This document shows positions 9,080-21,192 of a DNA stretch of 64,000 nt, piece by piece. The stretch comes from Betaproteobacteria bacterium (GTDB taxonomy: Bacteria > Pseudomonadota > Gammaproteobacteria > Burkholderiales > Casimicrobiaceae), in assembly GCA_016861105.1 (NCBI GenBank), contig BOKS01000005.1, forward strand, positions 186,001 to 250,000, in the 5' to 3' direction. The notes beneath the pieces were generated by a model. That model was not told where the DNA came from. It did not search any database and saw only the letters and a list, made by a program, of their open reading frames with translations. Positions within the stretch are counted from its first letter, which is position 1. Each line of letters opens with the position of its first letter. Both the position numbers and the translations under genes were made by a program.

Positions 9080-10030
9080 TCACGAGGCGTGAACGAAGGC
9101 GATCGGGGACACGAGGGCGCCGAGCGCGCTGCCGTAGCGGTCGAGCAGCAGCAGCGCGAACAGCGCGGCGAGGTAGTGGATCGAGAAGCGGAACGTCCTG
9201 CGCGCCAGCGCGTCGCTGTAGTCGCGATAGAGGCGCCACGCGTAACCGACGAAGGCGGCCGAGAGCGCGAGCGCGCCGGCGAGGTAGGCGCCCCCGCTCA
9301 TTCCGGTCGCGAACGGGAGCGCCGCGACGGCCGCGAGCACGAGCGTGTACGCGAGGATCGAGGCGCGCGTGTAGCGGCTGCCGTGCGTGAGGGGCAGCAT
9401 CGGAATCCCCGCGGCCGCGTACTCGTTGCGGCGGTAGAGCGCCAGCGACCAGAAGTGCGGCGGCGTCCACACGAAGACGATCAGGAAGAGCAGCAGCGCG
9501 TCGAGGCCGACCTCGCCGGTCACTGCGGTCCACCCGAGGACCGGAGGCGCCGCGCCGGCCGCGCCGCCGAGGACGATGTTCTGCGGCGTGAGCGGCTTGA
9601 GGACCACGGTGTAGACCACCGAGTAGCCGACGAGCGCGCACAGCGTCAGGACGGCGGTCAGCGTGTTCACGCCGAGCACGAGCGTGGTGCCGGCGAGGAC
9701 CGCGAGCACGACCGCGAACCCGACGGCCTGGCGCACGGACAGCTGGTGCGTCGGCAGCGGACGCGCGCGCGTGCGCGCCATCAGGGCGTCCGCCCGCCGG
9801 TCGAGCACGTGGTTGAAGGCGGCCGCCGAGCTCGCGGCCATCGCGATGCCGAGCGTCGCCGCCAGCACGACGGCAGGCGACGGCGCGCCCGGCGCGAGCA
9901 TCATGCCGACCACTGCCGTGAACACGATGAGCGCGACGACGCGCGGCTTGCCGAGCTGCAGGTAGGCCGCCGCCCCGGCGGCGACGCGTCGCCGGCCCGA
10001 TGCCGACAGCGCGGGCGACGGAACGATCAC
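9080..10030 (-). CDS. ctaB: Protohaem IX farnesyltransferase (haem O synthase)
   Basis: Adds a farnesyl chain to protohaem to make haem O, the precursor of the haem A used by the neighbouring oxidase. This UbiA-superfamily membrane protein has 316 residues. The prenyl-diphosphate/Mg motif NHVLDRRADALMARTRARPLP-like region lies near residues 72-93 with the Asp pair expected for the family. About eight to nine hydrophobic helices follow. The start codon is GTG at 10030, preceded by a purine-rich stretch. The downstream gene (8459-9019) is 60 bases away on the same strand. No haem A synthase (ctaA) or ctaG is in the window. Confidence 0.94.
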   Translation of the reverse strand: MIVPSPALSASGRRRVAAGAAAYLQLGKPRVVALIVFTAVVGMMLAPGAPSPAVVLAATLGIAMAASSAAAFNHVLDRRADALMARTRARPLPTHQLSVRQAVGFAVVLAVLAGTTLVLGVNTLTAVLTLCALVGYSVVYTVVLKPLTPQNIVLGGAAGAAPPVLGWTAVTGEVGLDALLLFLIVFVWTPPHFWSLALYRRNEYAAAGIPMLPLTHGSRYTRASILAYTLVLAAVAALPFATGMSGGAYLAGALALSAAFVGYAWRLYRDYSDALARRTFRFSIHYLAALFALLLLDRYGSALGALVSPIAFVHAS

Positions 10031-10454
10031 GAGCCCCCCGGCCTCGTGTCGAGGACCGGCGCGTTGCCCGACCCGTGATGGCGTGCGCGGTTCACGATGC
10101 GTGGACCCGCCCCGTCGAGATGATGGCGGGACACGTTACCGGATCGGCCATGGCGAGGCAACGCGCTTCGGAGGATTTCGTGCGTCGATACCGAGCGCAA
10201 AACCCATGTCGCGCGCATTGTTATTCGCGCGCCCCCGGCGCGCGTCATGCGGCGATTGATGTTCGCGGTGGCCGGGTGTAGAACTGCCATCGTCGACGTC
10301 CTCGCTCCGGAGCGCACAGCGGTCGCGTTCCCCGCGACGACGCGACGTCCCGCGCCGACGCGCCACCGCCAGTGCGCGACCGTCTTCGGCGGCGAGCGTC
10401 CGGGGCGTGCATCGGCGCACGGCAGGCGAACCTTCATGCGGGAGGTGGGCCATC
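10031..10454. other. Divergent intergenic region, 424 bases
   Basis: No credible gene was seen. It separates ctaB from a plus-strand membrane protein. A less GC-rich patch at about 10195-10260 includes GCGCGC arms (10211-10216, 10227-10232) flanking ten bases ATTGTTATTC, a possible protein-binding site or hairpin. GGGAGG at 10440-10445 is the ribosome binding site for the next gene. Promoters for the two flanking genes probably lie here, but none is convincing. Confidence 0.5.
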
Positions 10455-10970
10455 GTGGAGACGACATCGAAGCTCGTGCGCGACGAGCGCCGGCCGGACT
10501 GGCCGGCCGCGGCGGTCGCGGGATTCGCCGCCGGCGCGGTGCTGATGGTGCTGGACCTGCTGTGGTCGGTCCTGGTCGTCGGCGCGAGCCCGTGGGCGAA
10601 CGCGCACCGGATCGCGGGGATCGTCATGGGCCCGCCGGCCGCCGACGCGACCGCCTTCGACGCGGTGGTCGTCGCCGTCTCGCTCGCCGCGCACTATGCG
10701 CTCGGCATCGCGTTCGGACTCCTCCTCGCGGCCGTCGTCACGCCGTTCGGCCTCGATGCCGCGCCCGGCACCGCAGCGACGGTGGGTGCCGTCTTCGGCG
10801 TCGCGCTCTACTTCGTGAACTTCCACGCGATCGTGCAGCTCTTTCCGTGGCTCGCGGCGATCCGCGGCTGGGCGACGCTGATCGGCCACGTGGTCTTCGG
10901 CGTCTGCGCGGCGCTCCTCTACTGGAAGCTTTCGCGGCGCCCGGCGGCGCCGGGCGCGTTGACGCGCTGA
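10455..10970 (+). CDS. Integral membrane protein of unknown function
   Basis: 171 residues with about four to five hydrophobic segments (about 16-36, 60-90, 100-122, 132-150), a short basic N-terminus and a basic C-terminus. I do not recognise a specific family. The GTG at 10455 was chosen over an ATG 48 bases upstream because GGGAGG ends 9 bases before it, while the extension is unlike protein. It stands alone between divergent ctaB and the convergent FAD oxidoreductase, so neighbours say little about its job. Confidence 0.7.
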   Translation: METTSKLVRDERRPDWPAAAVAGFAAGAVLMVLDLLWSVLVVGASPWANAHRIAGIVMGPPAADATAFDAVVVAVSLAAHYALGIAFGLLLAAVVTPFGLDAAPGTAATVGAVFGVALYFVNFHAIVQLFPWLAAIRGWATLIGHVVFGVCAALLYWKLSRRPAAPGALTR

Positions 10971-10983
10971 TGCGGCCGGGCGT

Positions 10984-11003
10984 CGCGCCGCGCGCGCGCG
11001 GCG
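10984..11003. terminator. 20-bp GC palindrome between convergent genes
   Basis: A perfect 20-base palindrome made only of G and C lies between the stop codons at 10970 and 11008. It could act as a bidirectional terminator hairpin. No T-run follows, so support is positional only. Confidence 0.35.
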
Positions 11004-11007
11004 CGCC

Positions 11008-12195
11008 TCACGACACCGCGCCCTTGCCGTAGAGGCCGGCGAGCAGCGCGCCCTCGGCGAAGCGCTCGTAGCGGTAGGGCGCGAGCGGCACGTCGGTGGC
11101 AAGCCCCAGTGCCGCCTGCGCGAGCAGGCGACCCACTTCGGGCGAGAGCTTGAAGCCGTGGCCGGAGAAGCCGAAGGCGACGACGAGGCCCTCCCACCCC
11201 GGCAGCGGACCGAGCACCGGGTTCCAGTCCGGCGTGACGTCGTAGAGCCCCGTCCACGTCGACGCGACGCCCGCGGTCTCGAAGGCGGGCAGGCGGTGCG
11301 CCGCCTGCGCGCCGACGTCGGCCACCACGTCGAGCGACACGTCCGCCTGCTGCTCGTCAGGACTGGTCGGTTGCCCTTCCAGCCCGGCGCTCACGAGCAG
11401 CTGCGAGGTCCCGTAGCCGCGCGCGTACAGCATCGACGGCGACGCCATGTCCTTCAGCACCGGGTAGCGCGGCAGGTACGGCACCTGCGCCTGCAGCGCG
11501 ATCACCTCGTGGCGCTCGGCGACGAGCGGGATCGGCAGCCCGGTGGCCCGCCCGAGCAGCCCGTTGCTCCAGACGTTGAGCGCGCACACCGTCGTCGCCG
11601 CGGCGTAGGTCGCGCGGTCGGTGCGCACGCCGGTGACGCGCGCGCCGTCGACGGCGAGGTCGGTCACGGTCTCCCCGAGGTGGAACGCGACGCCGAGGCG
11701 GCGCGCCGCGCGCGCGAACGCCGTTGCCGTGAGATACGGATCGGCGTGGCCGGCCGCGGCCTCGTAGCCGAACGTCGCGAGGTCGTCGGTGCGCAGCAGC
11801 GGCAGGATCTCGCGCGCCTGCGCAGCGTCGATCTCGACGGCGTCGATGCCCAGCGCCCGCTGGCGCGCGAGCGAGGCGCGGATCGCCTCCGACCGGGCGC
11901 CCGCATCGCCGACGACGAGGTAGCCGCAGACCACGAGGCCGCAGTCGGCCTCGGGATCGCCGAGGTAGTCGCGTAAGCCGGCGAACGCCGCGTACGAGCG
12001 CCTTGCGAGGTCCACGTTCTCCGGCACCGAGTAGTGCGTGCGCAGGATGCCGCTCGACTGCGAAGACGTCCCCTCGGCGATGCCGTTGCGCTCGATCACC
12101 AGCACGCGCTTCGCGCCGAGCCGCGCGGCGTGCCACGCCGTCGAGCAGCCGATCACGCCGGCGCCCAGCACGATGAGGTCGTAGGCTTCCGTCAC
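11008..12195 (-). CDS. FAD-dependent oxidoreductase, DAO/sarcosine oxidase beta-like
   Basis: 395 residues. An N-terminal dinucleotide-binding fold has GAGVIG at 11-16, an acidic residue ending the second strand (VIERN) and the following SSQSSG loop. The C-terminal part has a second FAD contact, FGFSGHGFKLSP, typical of the D-amino acid oxidase/sarcosine oxidase family. Such enzymes oxidise secondary or primary amines with O2 or another acceptor; the substrate here is not predictable. The start is GTG 12195. Only 9 bases separate it from the stop of the glycosyltransferase-like gene upstream, so they probably share a transcript, although a functional link is not obvious. Confidence 0.87.
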   Translation of the reverse strand: MTEAYDLIVLGAGVIGCSTAWHAARLGAKRVLVIERNGIAEGTSSQSSGILRTHYSVPENVDLARRSYAAFAGLRDYLGDPEADCGLVVCGYLVVGDAGARSEAIRASLARQRALGIDAVEIDAAQAREILPLLRTDDLATFGYEAAAGHADPYLTATAFARAARRLGVAFHLGETVTDLAVDGARVTGVRTDRATYAAATTVCALNVWSNGLLGRATGLPIPLVAERHEVIALQAQVPYLPRYPVLKDMASPSMLYARGYGTSQLLVSAGLEGQPTSPDEQQADVSLDVVADVGAQAAHRLPAFETAGVASTWTGLYDVTPDWNPVLGPLPGWEGLVVAFGFSGHGFKLSPEVGRLLAQAALGLATDVPLAPYRYERFAEGALLAGLYGKGAVS

Positions 12196-12204
12196 CGCTC
12201 CACT

Positions 12205-13623
12205 CTACTCGACCGCGACCAGCCGCATCGTCAGGTCGGCGTCGCGGTAGGCCGTGCGCTGCGCACGGTCGAAACCCTCGTAGAGATAGGGCGCGAAGCC
12301 GAGCGGATGCGGCGCACGCAACAGCTCCCGCGCGCCCTGCGGCACGCCCGACGGCTCCGGCATCGGCCACATGAACTTCGCATTGACGAAGCGGTAGCGG
12401 CCGCTCGTGGCATCGACCGCTGGCGGGACCCCGCCCTGCGCGGCGACCAGCGCCCGCCCGCGCGCGACGAACTCCGCGGGAAACGTGAGGCGCAGCGGCG
12501 CGGCGAAGTTCGACGCCGCGATCGCGGCCAGCGCGAGCGCGCCGGCGGGAACGCGCCAGCGCGCGGGCGCACGGTGCCGCCACGGCCCGAACAGGACGTA
12601 GGCGAGCAGCAGCGACAGGAAGGGGATCGCCTGGCGCGTCAGGCGCCCGTAGACGACGAACTGGCCGGCGAAATTTGAGCCGGCCACGAGCGCGGCGAGC
12701 ACGCCGAGGGCGCATCCGAGCCACCACCAGGCGCGCCGGTCGACCTTCGCGCCCCGCAGCGCGGCGAGCGCGAGCACGGCCGCGGCGGCGAGCCAGGCCA
12801 GGGCGAGCAGGCGCTCGGCGTCCCACAGGTAGCCGAGCACCACGCCGTGGCCGTCGTCGAAGTCGCCCTGGTGCACGGTCGTCGCGAAGCCGCGCCACGA
12901 GGCGATGACGTCGGCGCCGACGATGCCGCGCACCGCCAGCACCACGGCGGCGCCCGCCAGCGCGAATCCGGCCGCCAGCAGGGCCGCGCGGCGCGCTGCC
13001 TCGCGGACGTCGGGCAGCCCCGCGATCACCGGCAGCGCGAAGGCGACCGCGACCAGCGTCCAGTAGCCGTTGTAGGTCGCGAATGCGGCGAAGCCCAGCG
13101 CGCCGGCCGGCAAGAAGCCGGCGCCGCGCGCCCCCGGTCGCAGGCCGGCGAGGAGCGCGGCGAGCGCGAAGGCCATGGCGAGGTCGTAGGGCATCAGGTG
13201 CCGCGACCAGTAGAACATCGCGTTCGAGCAGGCCATCGCGAAGGCGGCGCCCAGTGCCTCGACGCCGTCGGCGCCGGCCCGGCGCGCGATCAGGAACACG
13301 AGCAGGATGTCGAGCACGGAGGCGAGCGCGAGCATCGCGGCAGCGGCGCCGAGGCCGAGCCCGAGCGCGTGCTGAACGGCAGCCGGGACGAGCGCGATCA
13401 CCTTGAAGCCGAGGTGGTCGGCCGTGCCGGCCACCGCGTGCCATGCACCGGGTGCATCCCCGGCGGCGAACAGGCGCACCGCATCGAGGGCCTGCAGATA
13501 CCGCGACTCGTCGGCCCAGAACCACTGGCCGCCGCCGGCGATCAGCGCCACGCGCAGTGCGTACGCGCCCGCGAGCAGCGCGAGCAGCGCGACGGCCACG
13601 GGGCGGCCACAGGCGCGGATCAT
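12205..13623 (-). CDS. GT-C-type glycosyltransferase-like membrane protein
   Basis: 472 residues with about eleven hydrophobic helices. Just after the first helix is WADESRYLQ (about residues 36-44), the Asp-Glu motif in the first external loop that marks GT39/ArnT/PMT-like glycosyltransferases using polyprenyl-phosphate sugars. A later loop has SRHLMPYD. The C-terminal 120 residues are mostly soluble and presumably outside the membrane. The likely role is adding a sugar to an envelope lipid, glycan or protein; donor and acceptor are unknown. A TAGAAT -10-like hexamer lies 33 bases upstream (plus 13657-13662). It is divergent from an acyltransferase and a DUF6056-like gene, suggesting a small surface-polysaccharide locus. 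Confidence 0.75.
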   Translation of the reverse strand: MIRACGRPVAVALLALLAGAYALRVALIAGGGQWFWADESRYLQALDAVRLFAAGDAPGAWHAVAGTADHLGFKVIALVPAAVQHALGLGLGAAAAMLALASVLDILLVFLIARRAGADGVEALGAAFAMACSNAMFYWSRHLMPYDLAMAFALAALLAGLRPGARGAGFLPAGALGFAAFATYNGYWTLVAVAFALPVIAGLPDVREAARRAALLAAGFALAGAAVVLAVRGIVGADVIASWRGFATTVHQGDFDDGHGVVLGYLWDAERLLALAWLAAAAVLALAALRGAKVDRRAWWWLGCALGVLAALVAGSNFAGQFVVYGRLTRQAIPFLSLLLAYVLFGPWRHRAPARWRVPAGALALAAIAASNFAAPLRLTFPAEFVARGRALVAAQGGVPPAVDATSGRYRFVNAKFMWPMPEPSGVPQGARELLRAPHPLGFAPYLYEGFDRAQRTAYRDADLTMRLVAVE

Positions 13624-13714
13624 CGGCGGTCGGCGGCAGGTCGCACGGGCGCCGCCATTCTACGGGCCCTGCGCCGGGCGCTCCGCGACCGGCGCCTCCG
13701 GCCGGGCCGACCGG

Positions 13715-13743
13715 TTGGCCACGCGTGCGCCGCTTCGTATACG
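13715..13743 (+). promoter_or_regulatory. Candidate sigma-70 promoter for the acyltransferase operon
   Basis: TTGGCC (13715-13720) and TATACG (13738-13743) are separated by exactly 17 bp. Each matches four of six consensus positions. If real, transcription begins near 13750, which excludes the GTG at 13725 as start codon and favours the GTG at 13770. Confidence 0.4.
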
Positions 13744-13769
13744 CTCCGACCCAGCCGCCGCCCCACGCC

Positions 13770-14983
13770 GTGCCGACCCCGCCCCCGCCCCTCGCCGACG
13801 CGCTCGCGAGCGCGACCGCCGCCGTGCCGCGCGCGATCGCGCCGCCGTCGGCGACCGCCCGCTTCTACCTTCCGCACCTCGACGGGCTGCGCTTCGTGGC
13901 CTTCCTGCTCGTGTTCGCGCACCACCTGCCGCAGGCGCCCGAGGGCCGCGGCGCGGAGGCGCTCGGCACCGTGCTGCGCACCGTGCAGGCGTGGGGCTGG
14001 ACGGGCGTGGAGATCTTCTTCGCGCTCTCGGCCTACCTCGTCACGGCACTCCTCCTCAAGGAGCACGCCGCGACCGGACGCATGTCGGTCTGGCGCTTCT
14101 ACGTGCGACGCAGCCTGCGCATCTGGCCGCTGTACTACTTCGCGCTCCTGCTCGGCTTCGCGGTCCTGCCGGCGCTGGAATGGCCGCCGGTCGACCACGC
14201 CGACCTCCTGCGCGAGCACCTCGCCGCGTTCGTCGTCTTCGCCGGCAACCTCGCCACGGCGATCCACAGCTATCCGCCCGGCTACGTCCTCAACCTGCTG
14301 TGGTCGGTGTCCGCCGAGGAGCAGTTCTACCTCGTGCTGCCGCTGGCCGTGCTCGCGCTCGCGCGCGCGCCGCTGCGCGCGTGGGTCGGCGTCGCGGCCG
14401 CCGTGTCGCTCGCCGGCCTCGCGCTGCGCGCCGCGGCGCTCCACGGGCAGTGGCCGCACCCGGCGATCTGGGTGCTGCAGTTCCTGCGCCCGGACGCGTT
14501 CCTCGCCGGGATCGTGGTCGCCGTGCTGCACGTGCGCGGCGACCTCGCGCGGATCGTCGCCTCGCCCGCCACGGCCGCGGCGCTCGCGCTGGCGGGCGCG
14601 GCGGCGATCGCCTCCATCACGCCGTTCCCGAACCTGCACACCGGCTCGTGGCACGCGCTGTGGCAGTTTCCGGCGATCGCGCTGGGCGCCGGGCTGCTCC
14701 TCGCCGCCCTCGCGGGCCCGCACGTCCCGCGCACGCTCGCCCGCACGCTCGGCAGCAGCGCGCTCGCGTGGCTGGGAAAGGTGTCGTTCGGGCTGTACGT
14801 CTACCACTACCTGGCCGTGCGCAGTACGCAGGCATTGCTCGCGCACTGGAGCCCGCTCGACGCGGCCGCGTGGCCGGGCTGGATCGTGCACGCCGCCGTC
14901 GCGCTGGCCTGCGCGGTCGCGATGGCGGCGCTCTCCTACCGGCTGCTCGAGCGCCCGTTCCTCGATCTCAAGACGCGCTACGA

Positions 14984-15008
<25 letters not shown>
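13770..15008 (+). CDS. Acyltransferase 3 family membrane protein (OafA/YrhL-like)
   Basis: Predicted to transfer acetyl or similar groups to surface polysaccharide. About 412 residues, with HLDGLRFVAFLLVFAHH near the N-terminus (the conserved His in helix 1), an FFALSAYLV segment and a FYVRRSLRIWPLYY stretch, all hallmarks of the family, plus about ten helices and a terminal LERPFLD motif. The start is uncertain: GTG 13725 and GTG 13770 are both in frame without strong ribosome binding sites; 13770 is chosen because a candidate promoter overlaps the earlier codon. The last 25 bases overlap the next gene, so they are co-transcribed. Confidence 0.85.
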
Positions 15009-18566
<3,558 letters not shown>

Positions 18567-18602
18567 CCGCCTCCCGGCCGGCGGGGTCCCGGCGCCGCGC
18601 GA

Positions 18603-18611
18603 TGGTAGAAT
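18603..18611 (+). promoter_or_regulatory. Extended -10 promoter ahead of yajC-secDF
   Basis: TG-G-TAGAAT is an extended -10 with a five-of-six hexamer, lying 37 bases after the tgt stop and about 108 bases before the yajC start. No -35 box is evident. It would allow yajC-secD-secF to be expressed apart from queA-tgt. Confidence 0.5.
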
Positions 18612-18719
18612 GCGCGGTTCCCGAAAAACCGGTCCGCGACCCGTCCGCACGGGGCGGATCCGGGCCTCGCGCCGGGTGTCGCACCCGCGTCCGGGCCCGC
18701 CTTCCTGCCGGAGACCCCC

Positions 18720-19040
18720 GTGATATCGACCGCCTACGCGCAAGCCTCGTCCGCCACCCCCGGGGGCGACCTGATGGCGTTCCTGCCGATGATCCTGATC
18801 TTCGTCGTCTTCTACTTCCTGCTGATCCGCCCGCAGCAGAAGAAGGCGAAGGAGCACCGCACCATGCTGGCCGCGCTGCAGAAGGGCGACGAGGTGGTGA
18901 CCGCCGGCGGCGTGGTGGGCCGCGTGGCCAAGCTGACCGACCAGTACGCGGCGATCGAGATCGCGCCGTCGGTGGAGATCAACGTGCAGCGCTCGGCGAT
19001 CGCCCAGCTGCTGCCGAAGGGAACGATCAAGGCGCTGTAA
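18720..19040 (+). CDS. yajC: Sec translocase accessory subunit YajC
   Basis: A small inner-membrane protein that associates with SecDF. 106 residues: an N-terminal segment containing AYAQA, one membrane helix (about 20-37, MAFLPMILIFVVFYFLLIRP), then RPQQKKAKEH and the GDEVVTAGGVVGRV motif that defines the family. The start is GTG 18720, with GGAGA at 18710-18714 as ribosome binding site. It is the first gene of the yajC-secD-secF unit. Confidence 0.95.
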   Translation: MISTAYAQASSATPGGDLMAFLPMILIFVVFYFLLIRPQQKKAKEHRTMLAALQKGDEVVTAGGVVGRVAKLTDQYAAIEIAPSVEINVQRSAIAQLLPKGTIKAL

Positions 19041-19149
19041 GGCAGCGGGCGAAGGCGGAGCTGCCCTGCCTGCACGCGGGGCCCTCTCCCGCGACCGCCC
19101 CGCCGCCGTCCCGCTGGCTCCACGCCCCTCTTCCCTCGCCCCCCGTTCG

Positions 19150-21015
19150 ATGAACCGCTATCCCGCCTGGAAGTACGTCGTCATCGCGATCGCGATCGCG
19201 ATCGGACTGCTCTACACGCTGCCGAACTTCTTCCCCGAGGTTCCCGCGGTCCAGGTGTCGACCTCGAAGGCCACGATCGACGTCGACCAGACGACGCTCG
19301 CCACCGCCGAGACCGCGCTGCGCTCCGCGAACGTGCCGTTCACCGGGTCGCTGGTGGACGCCACCGGCGTCAAGATCCGCTTCGCCGACACCGACACGCA
19401 GCTGCGGGCGCGCGACGTCCTGCAGAAGCAGTTCGGCAACGACTACATCGTCGCGCTCAACCTGATCTCGTCGTCGCCGGGGTGGCTGGCCGCGCTGGGC
19501 GCGCTGCCGATGTACCTCGGCCTCGACCTGCGCGGCGGCGTGCACTTCCTGCTCGAGATCGACATGAAGGGCGCGATCGACAAGGCGGCGGACCGCTACA
19601 CGACCGACATCCGCTCGCTGATGCGGGAGAAGCGCGTGCAGTACGGCGGCGTCGGTCGCGAGGGCCAGAACGTCGTGCTGCGCTTCCGCGACGCGGGCGA
19701 GCGCACCAAGGCGCGCGTCGAGATCGAGAATTCGTTCCCGGACCTCGTGGTGCGCGAGCAGGACGCCGCCGGCGGCGAGCTGCGGCTCGTCGCGGCGCTC
19801 AAGCCGGAGGCGCAGAAGCGCATCCAGGACGGTGCGGTGCAGCAGAACATCACGATCCTGCGCAACCGCGTGAACGAGCTCGGCGTCTCCGAGCCGATCG
19901 TCCAGCAGCAGGGCGCCGACCGCATCGTGGTGCAGCTTCCGGGCGTGCAGGACACGGCCCGCGCCAAGGACATCCTCGGGCGCACGGCCACGCTCGAGAT
20001 CCGCATGGTCAACGACGATCCGGGCGCGCTCGAGGCGGCGCTCGCCGGGCAGGTCCCGTTCGGGTCGGACCTGTTCACCGAGCGCGGCGGCACGCCCGTG
20101 CTCGTGCGCCGGCAGGTGGTGCTGACCGGCGACCGGATCAACGATGCGCAGCCCGGGTTCGACCAGCGCACCAACGAGCCGGCCGTGCACGTCAACCTCG
20201 ACGGCACCGGCGGGCGCATCTTCAAGGAGGTGACGCGCGAGAACGTCGGCAAGCGGATGGCGATCGTGCTGGTGGAGCGCGGACGCGCGGAGGTCATCAC
20301 GGCACCGGTGATCCGCGAGGAGATCGGCGGCGGCCGGGTGCAGATCTCCGGGCGCATGAGCACGCGCGAGGCCAACGACGTCGCGCTGCTGATGCGCGCG
20401 GGCGCGCTCGCCGCCCCGATGGAGATCGTCGAGGAGCGCACCGTCGGGCCGTCGCTCGGCAAGGAGAACATCGAGCGCGGCTTCAACTCGGTGCTCTACG
20501 GGTTCATCGTGCTCGGCCTGTTCATGTGCGCCTACTACGTGCTCATGGGGCTGATCTCCACGATCGCGCTCGTGGTCAACATCGTGCTGCTCGTGGCGCT
20601 GCTGTCGATGCTGCAGGCGACGCTGACGCTGCCGGGCATCGCCGCCATCGCGCTCACGCTCGGCATGGCGATCGACGCCAACGTGCTGATCAACGAGCGC
20701 ATCCGCGAGGAACTGCGCTGGGGCGCGACGCCGCACGCCGCGATCCAGGCCGGCTACGAGCGCGCGTGGAACACGATCCTGGACTCGAACATCACCACGC
20801 TGATCGCCGGCATCGCGCTCCTCATCTTCGGCAGCGGGCCCGTCCGCGGGTTCGCCGTCGTGCACTGCCTCGGCATCCTGACGTCGATGTTCTCCGCGGT
20901 GTTCGTCTCGCGAGGCATCGTCAACCTGATCTACGGCGGCCGCAAGAAGCTGGACCGGATCTCGATCGGCCAGGTGTGGAAGCCGGGGCCGCCGGCCGGA
21001 ACGCCCGCGAGGTAG
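19150..21015 (+). CDS. secD: Protein translocase subunit SecD
   Basis: An RND-superfamily membrane protein that uses the proton gradient to finish export of proteins across the inner membrane. 621 residues: a first helix at about 7-24, a large periplasmic domain (about 30-440) including LDLRGGVHFLLEIDM near residue 118, and five more helices from about 450, with GMAIDANVLINERIREE in helix 4, the functional Asp region. It begins at ATG 19150, 109 bases after yajC; this spacer shows nothing notable. A 168-base repeat-containing spacer separates it from secF. Confidence 0.97.
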   Translation: MNRYPAWKYVVIAIAIAIGLLYTLPNFFPEVPAVQVSTSKATIDVDQTTLATAETALRSANVPFTGSLVDATGVKIRFADTDTQLRARDVLQKQFGNDYIVALNLISSSPGWLAALGALPMYLGLDLRGGVHFLLEIDMKGAIDKAADRYTTDIRSLMREKRVQYGGVGREGQNVVLRFRDAGERTKARVEIENSFPDLVVREQDAAGGELRLVAALKPEAQKRIQDGAVQQNITILRNRVNELGVSEPIVQQQGADRIVVQLPGVQDTARAKDILGRTATLEIRMVNDDPGALEAALAGQVPFGSDLFTERGGTPVLVRRQVVLTGDRINDAQPGFDQRTNEPAVHVNLDGTGGRIFKEVTRENVGKRMAIVLVERGRAEVITAPVIREEIGGGRVQISGRMSTREANDVALLMRAGALAAPMEIVEERTVGPSLGKENIERGFNSVLYGFIVLGLFMCAYYVLMGLISTIALVVNIVLLVALLSMLQATLTLPGIAAIALTLGMAIDANVLINERIREELRWGATPHAAIQAGYERAWNTILDSNITTLIAGIALLIFGSGPVRGFAVVHCLGILTSMFSAVFVSRGIVNLIYGGRKKLDRISIGQVWKPGPPAGTPAR

Positions 21016-21030
21016 GGCGCGCAACACCGA

Positions 21031-21192
21031 TTCATGGACTTCCCGGCGGCCCCGTGACCCGAAGGACGACGGCGGGCGTAGGCCCCACCCACCCGCAGAG
21101 GCCCGTTCATGGAGTTCCGGGCGGCCACGCGACCTGAAGGTCGGTGGCCGCAGAGAACACCACTCACTCGCAGAGGCTCGTTCATGGAGTTC
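21031..21192 (+). repeat. 75-bp tandem repeat ending at the secF start
   Basis: Two tandem 75-base units (21031-21105, 21106-21180) match at about 56 of 75 positions, and a third partial copy (21181-21192) is the secF start itself. Each unit begins TTCATGGA, so two decoy copies of the secF start context lie upstream. The second unit keeps an open frame continuous with secF; the first has a stop codon after eight codons. The period is exact, with no gap needed. The best-conserved parts are the start-codon end and the segment CCGCAGAGGCnCG just before the next copy. Confidence 0.85.

Noticed and set aside
10247-11032. Alternative frame starting in the 10031-10454 gap
   Set aside because: Runs through the real membrane-protein gene in another frame and is Arg/Gly-rich; no ribosome binding site.
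21109-21183. N-terminal extension of SecF from the upstream ATG
   Set aside because: The extra 25 residues come from the repeat and do not resemble a SecF N-terminus; kept only as a possible alternative start.
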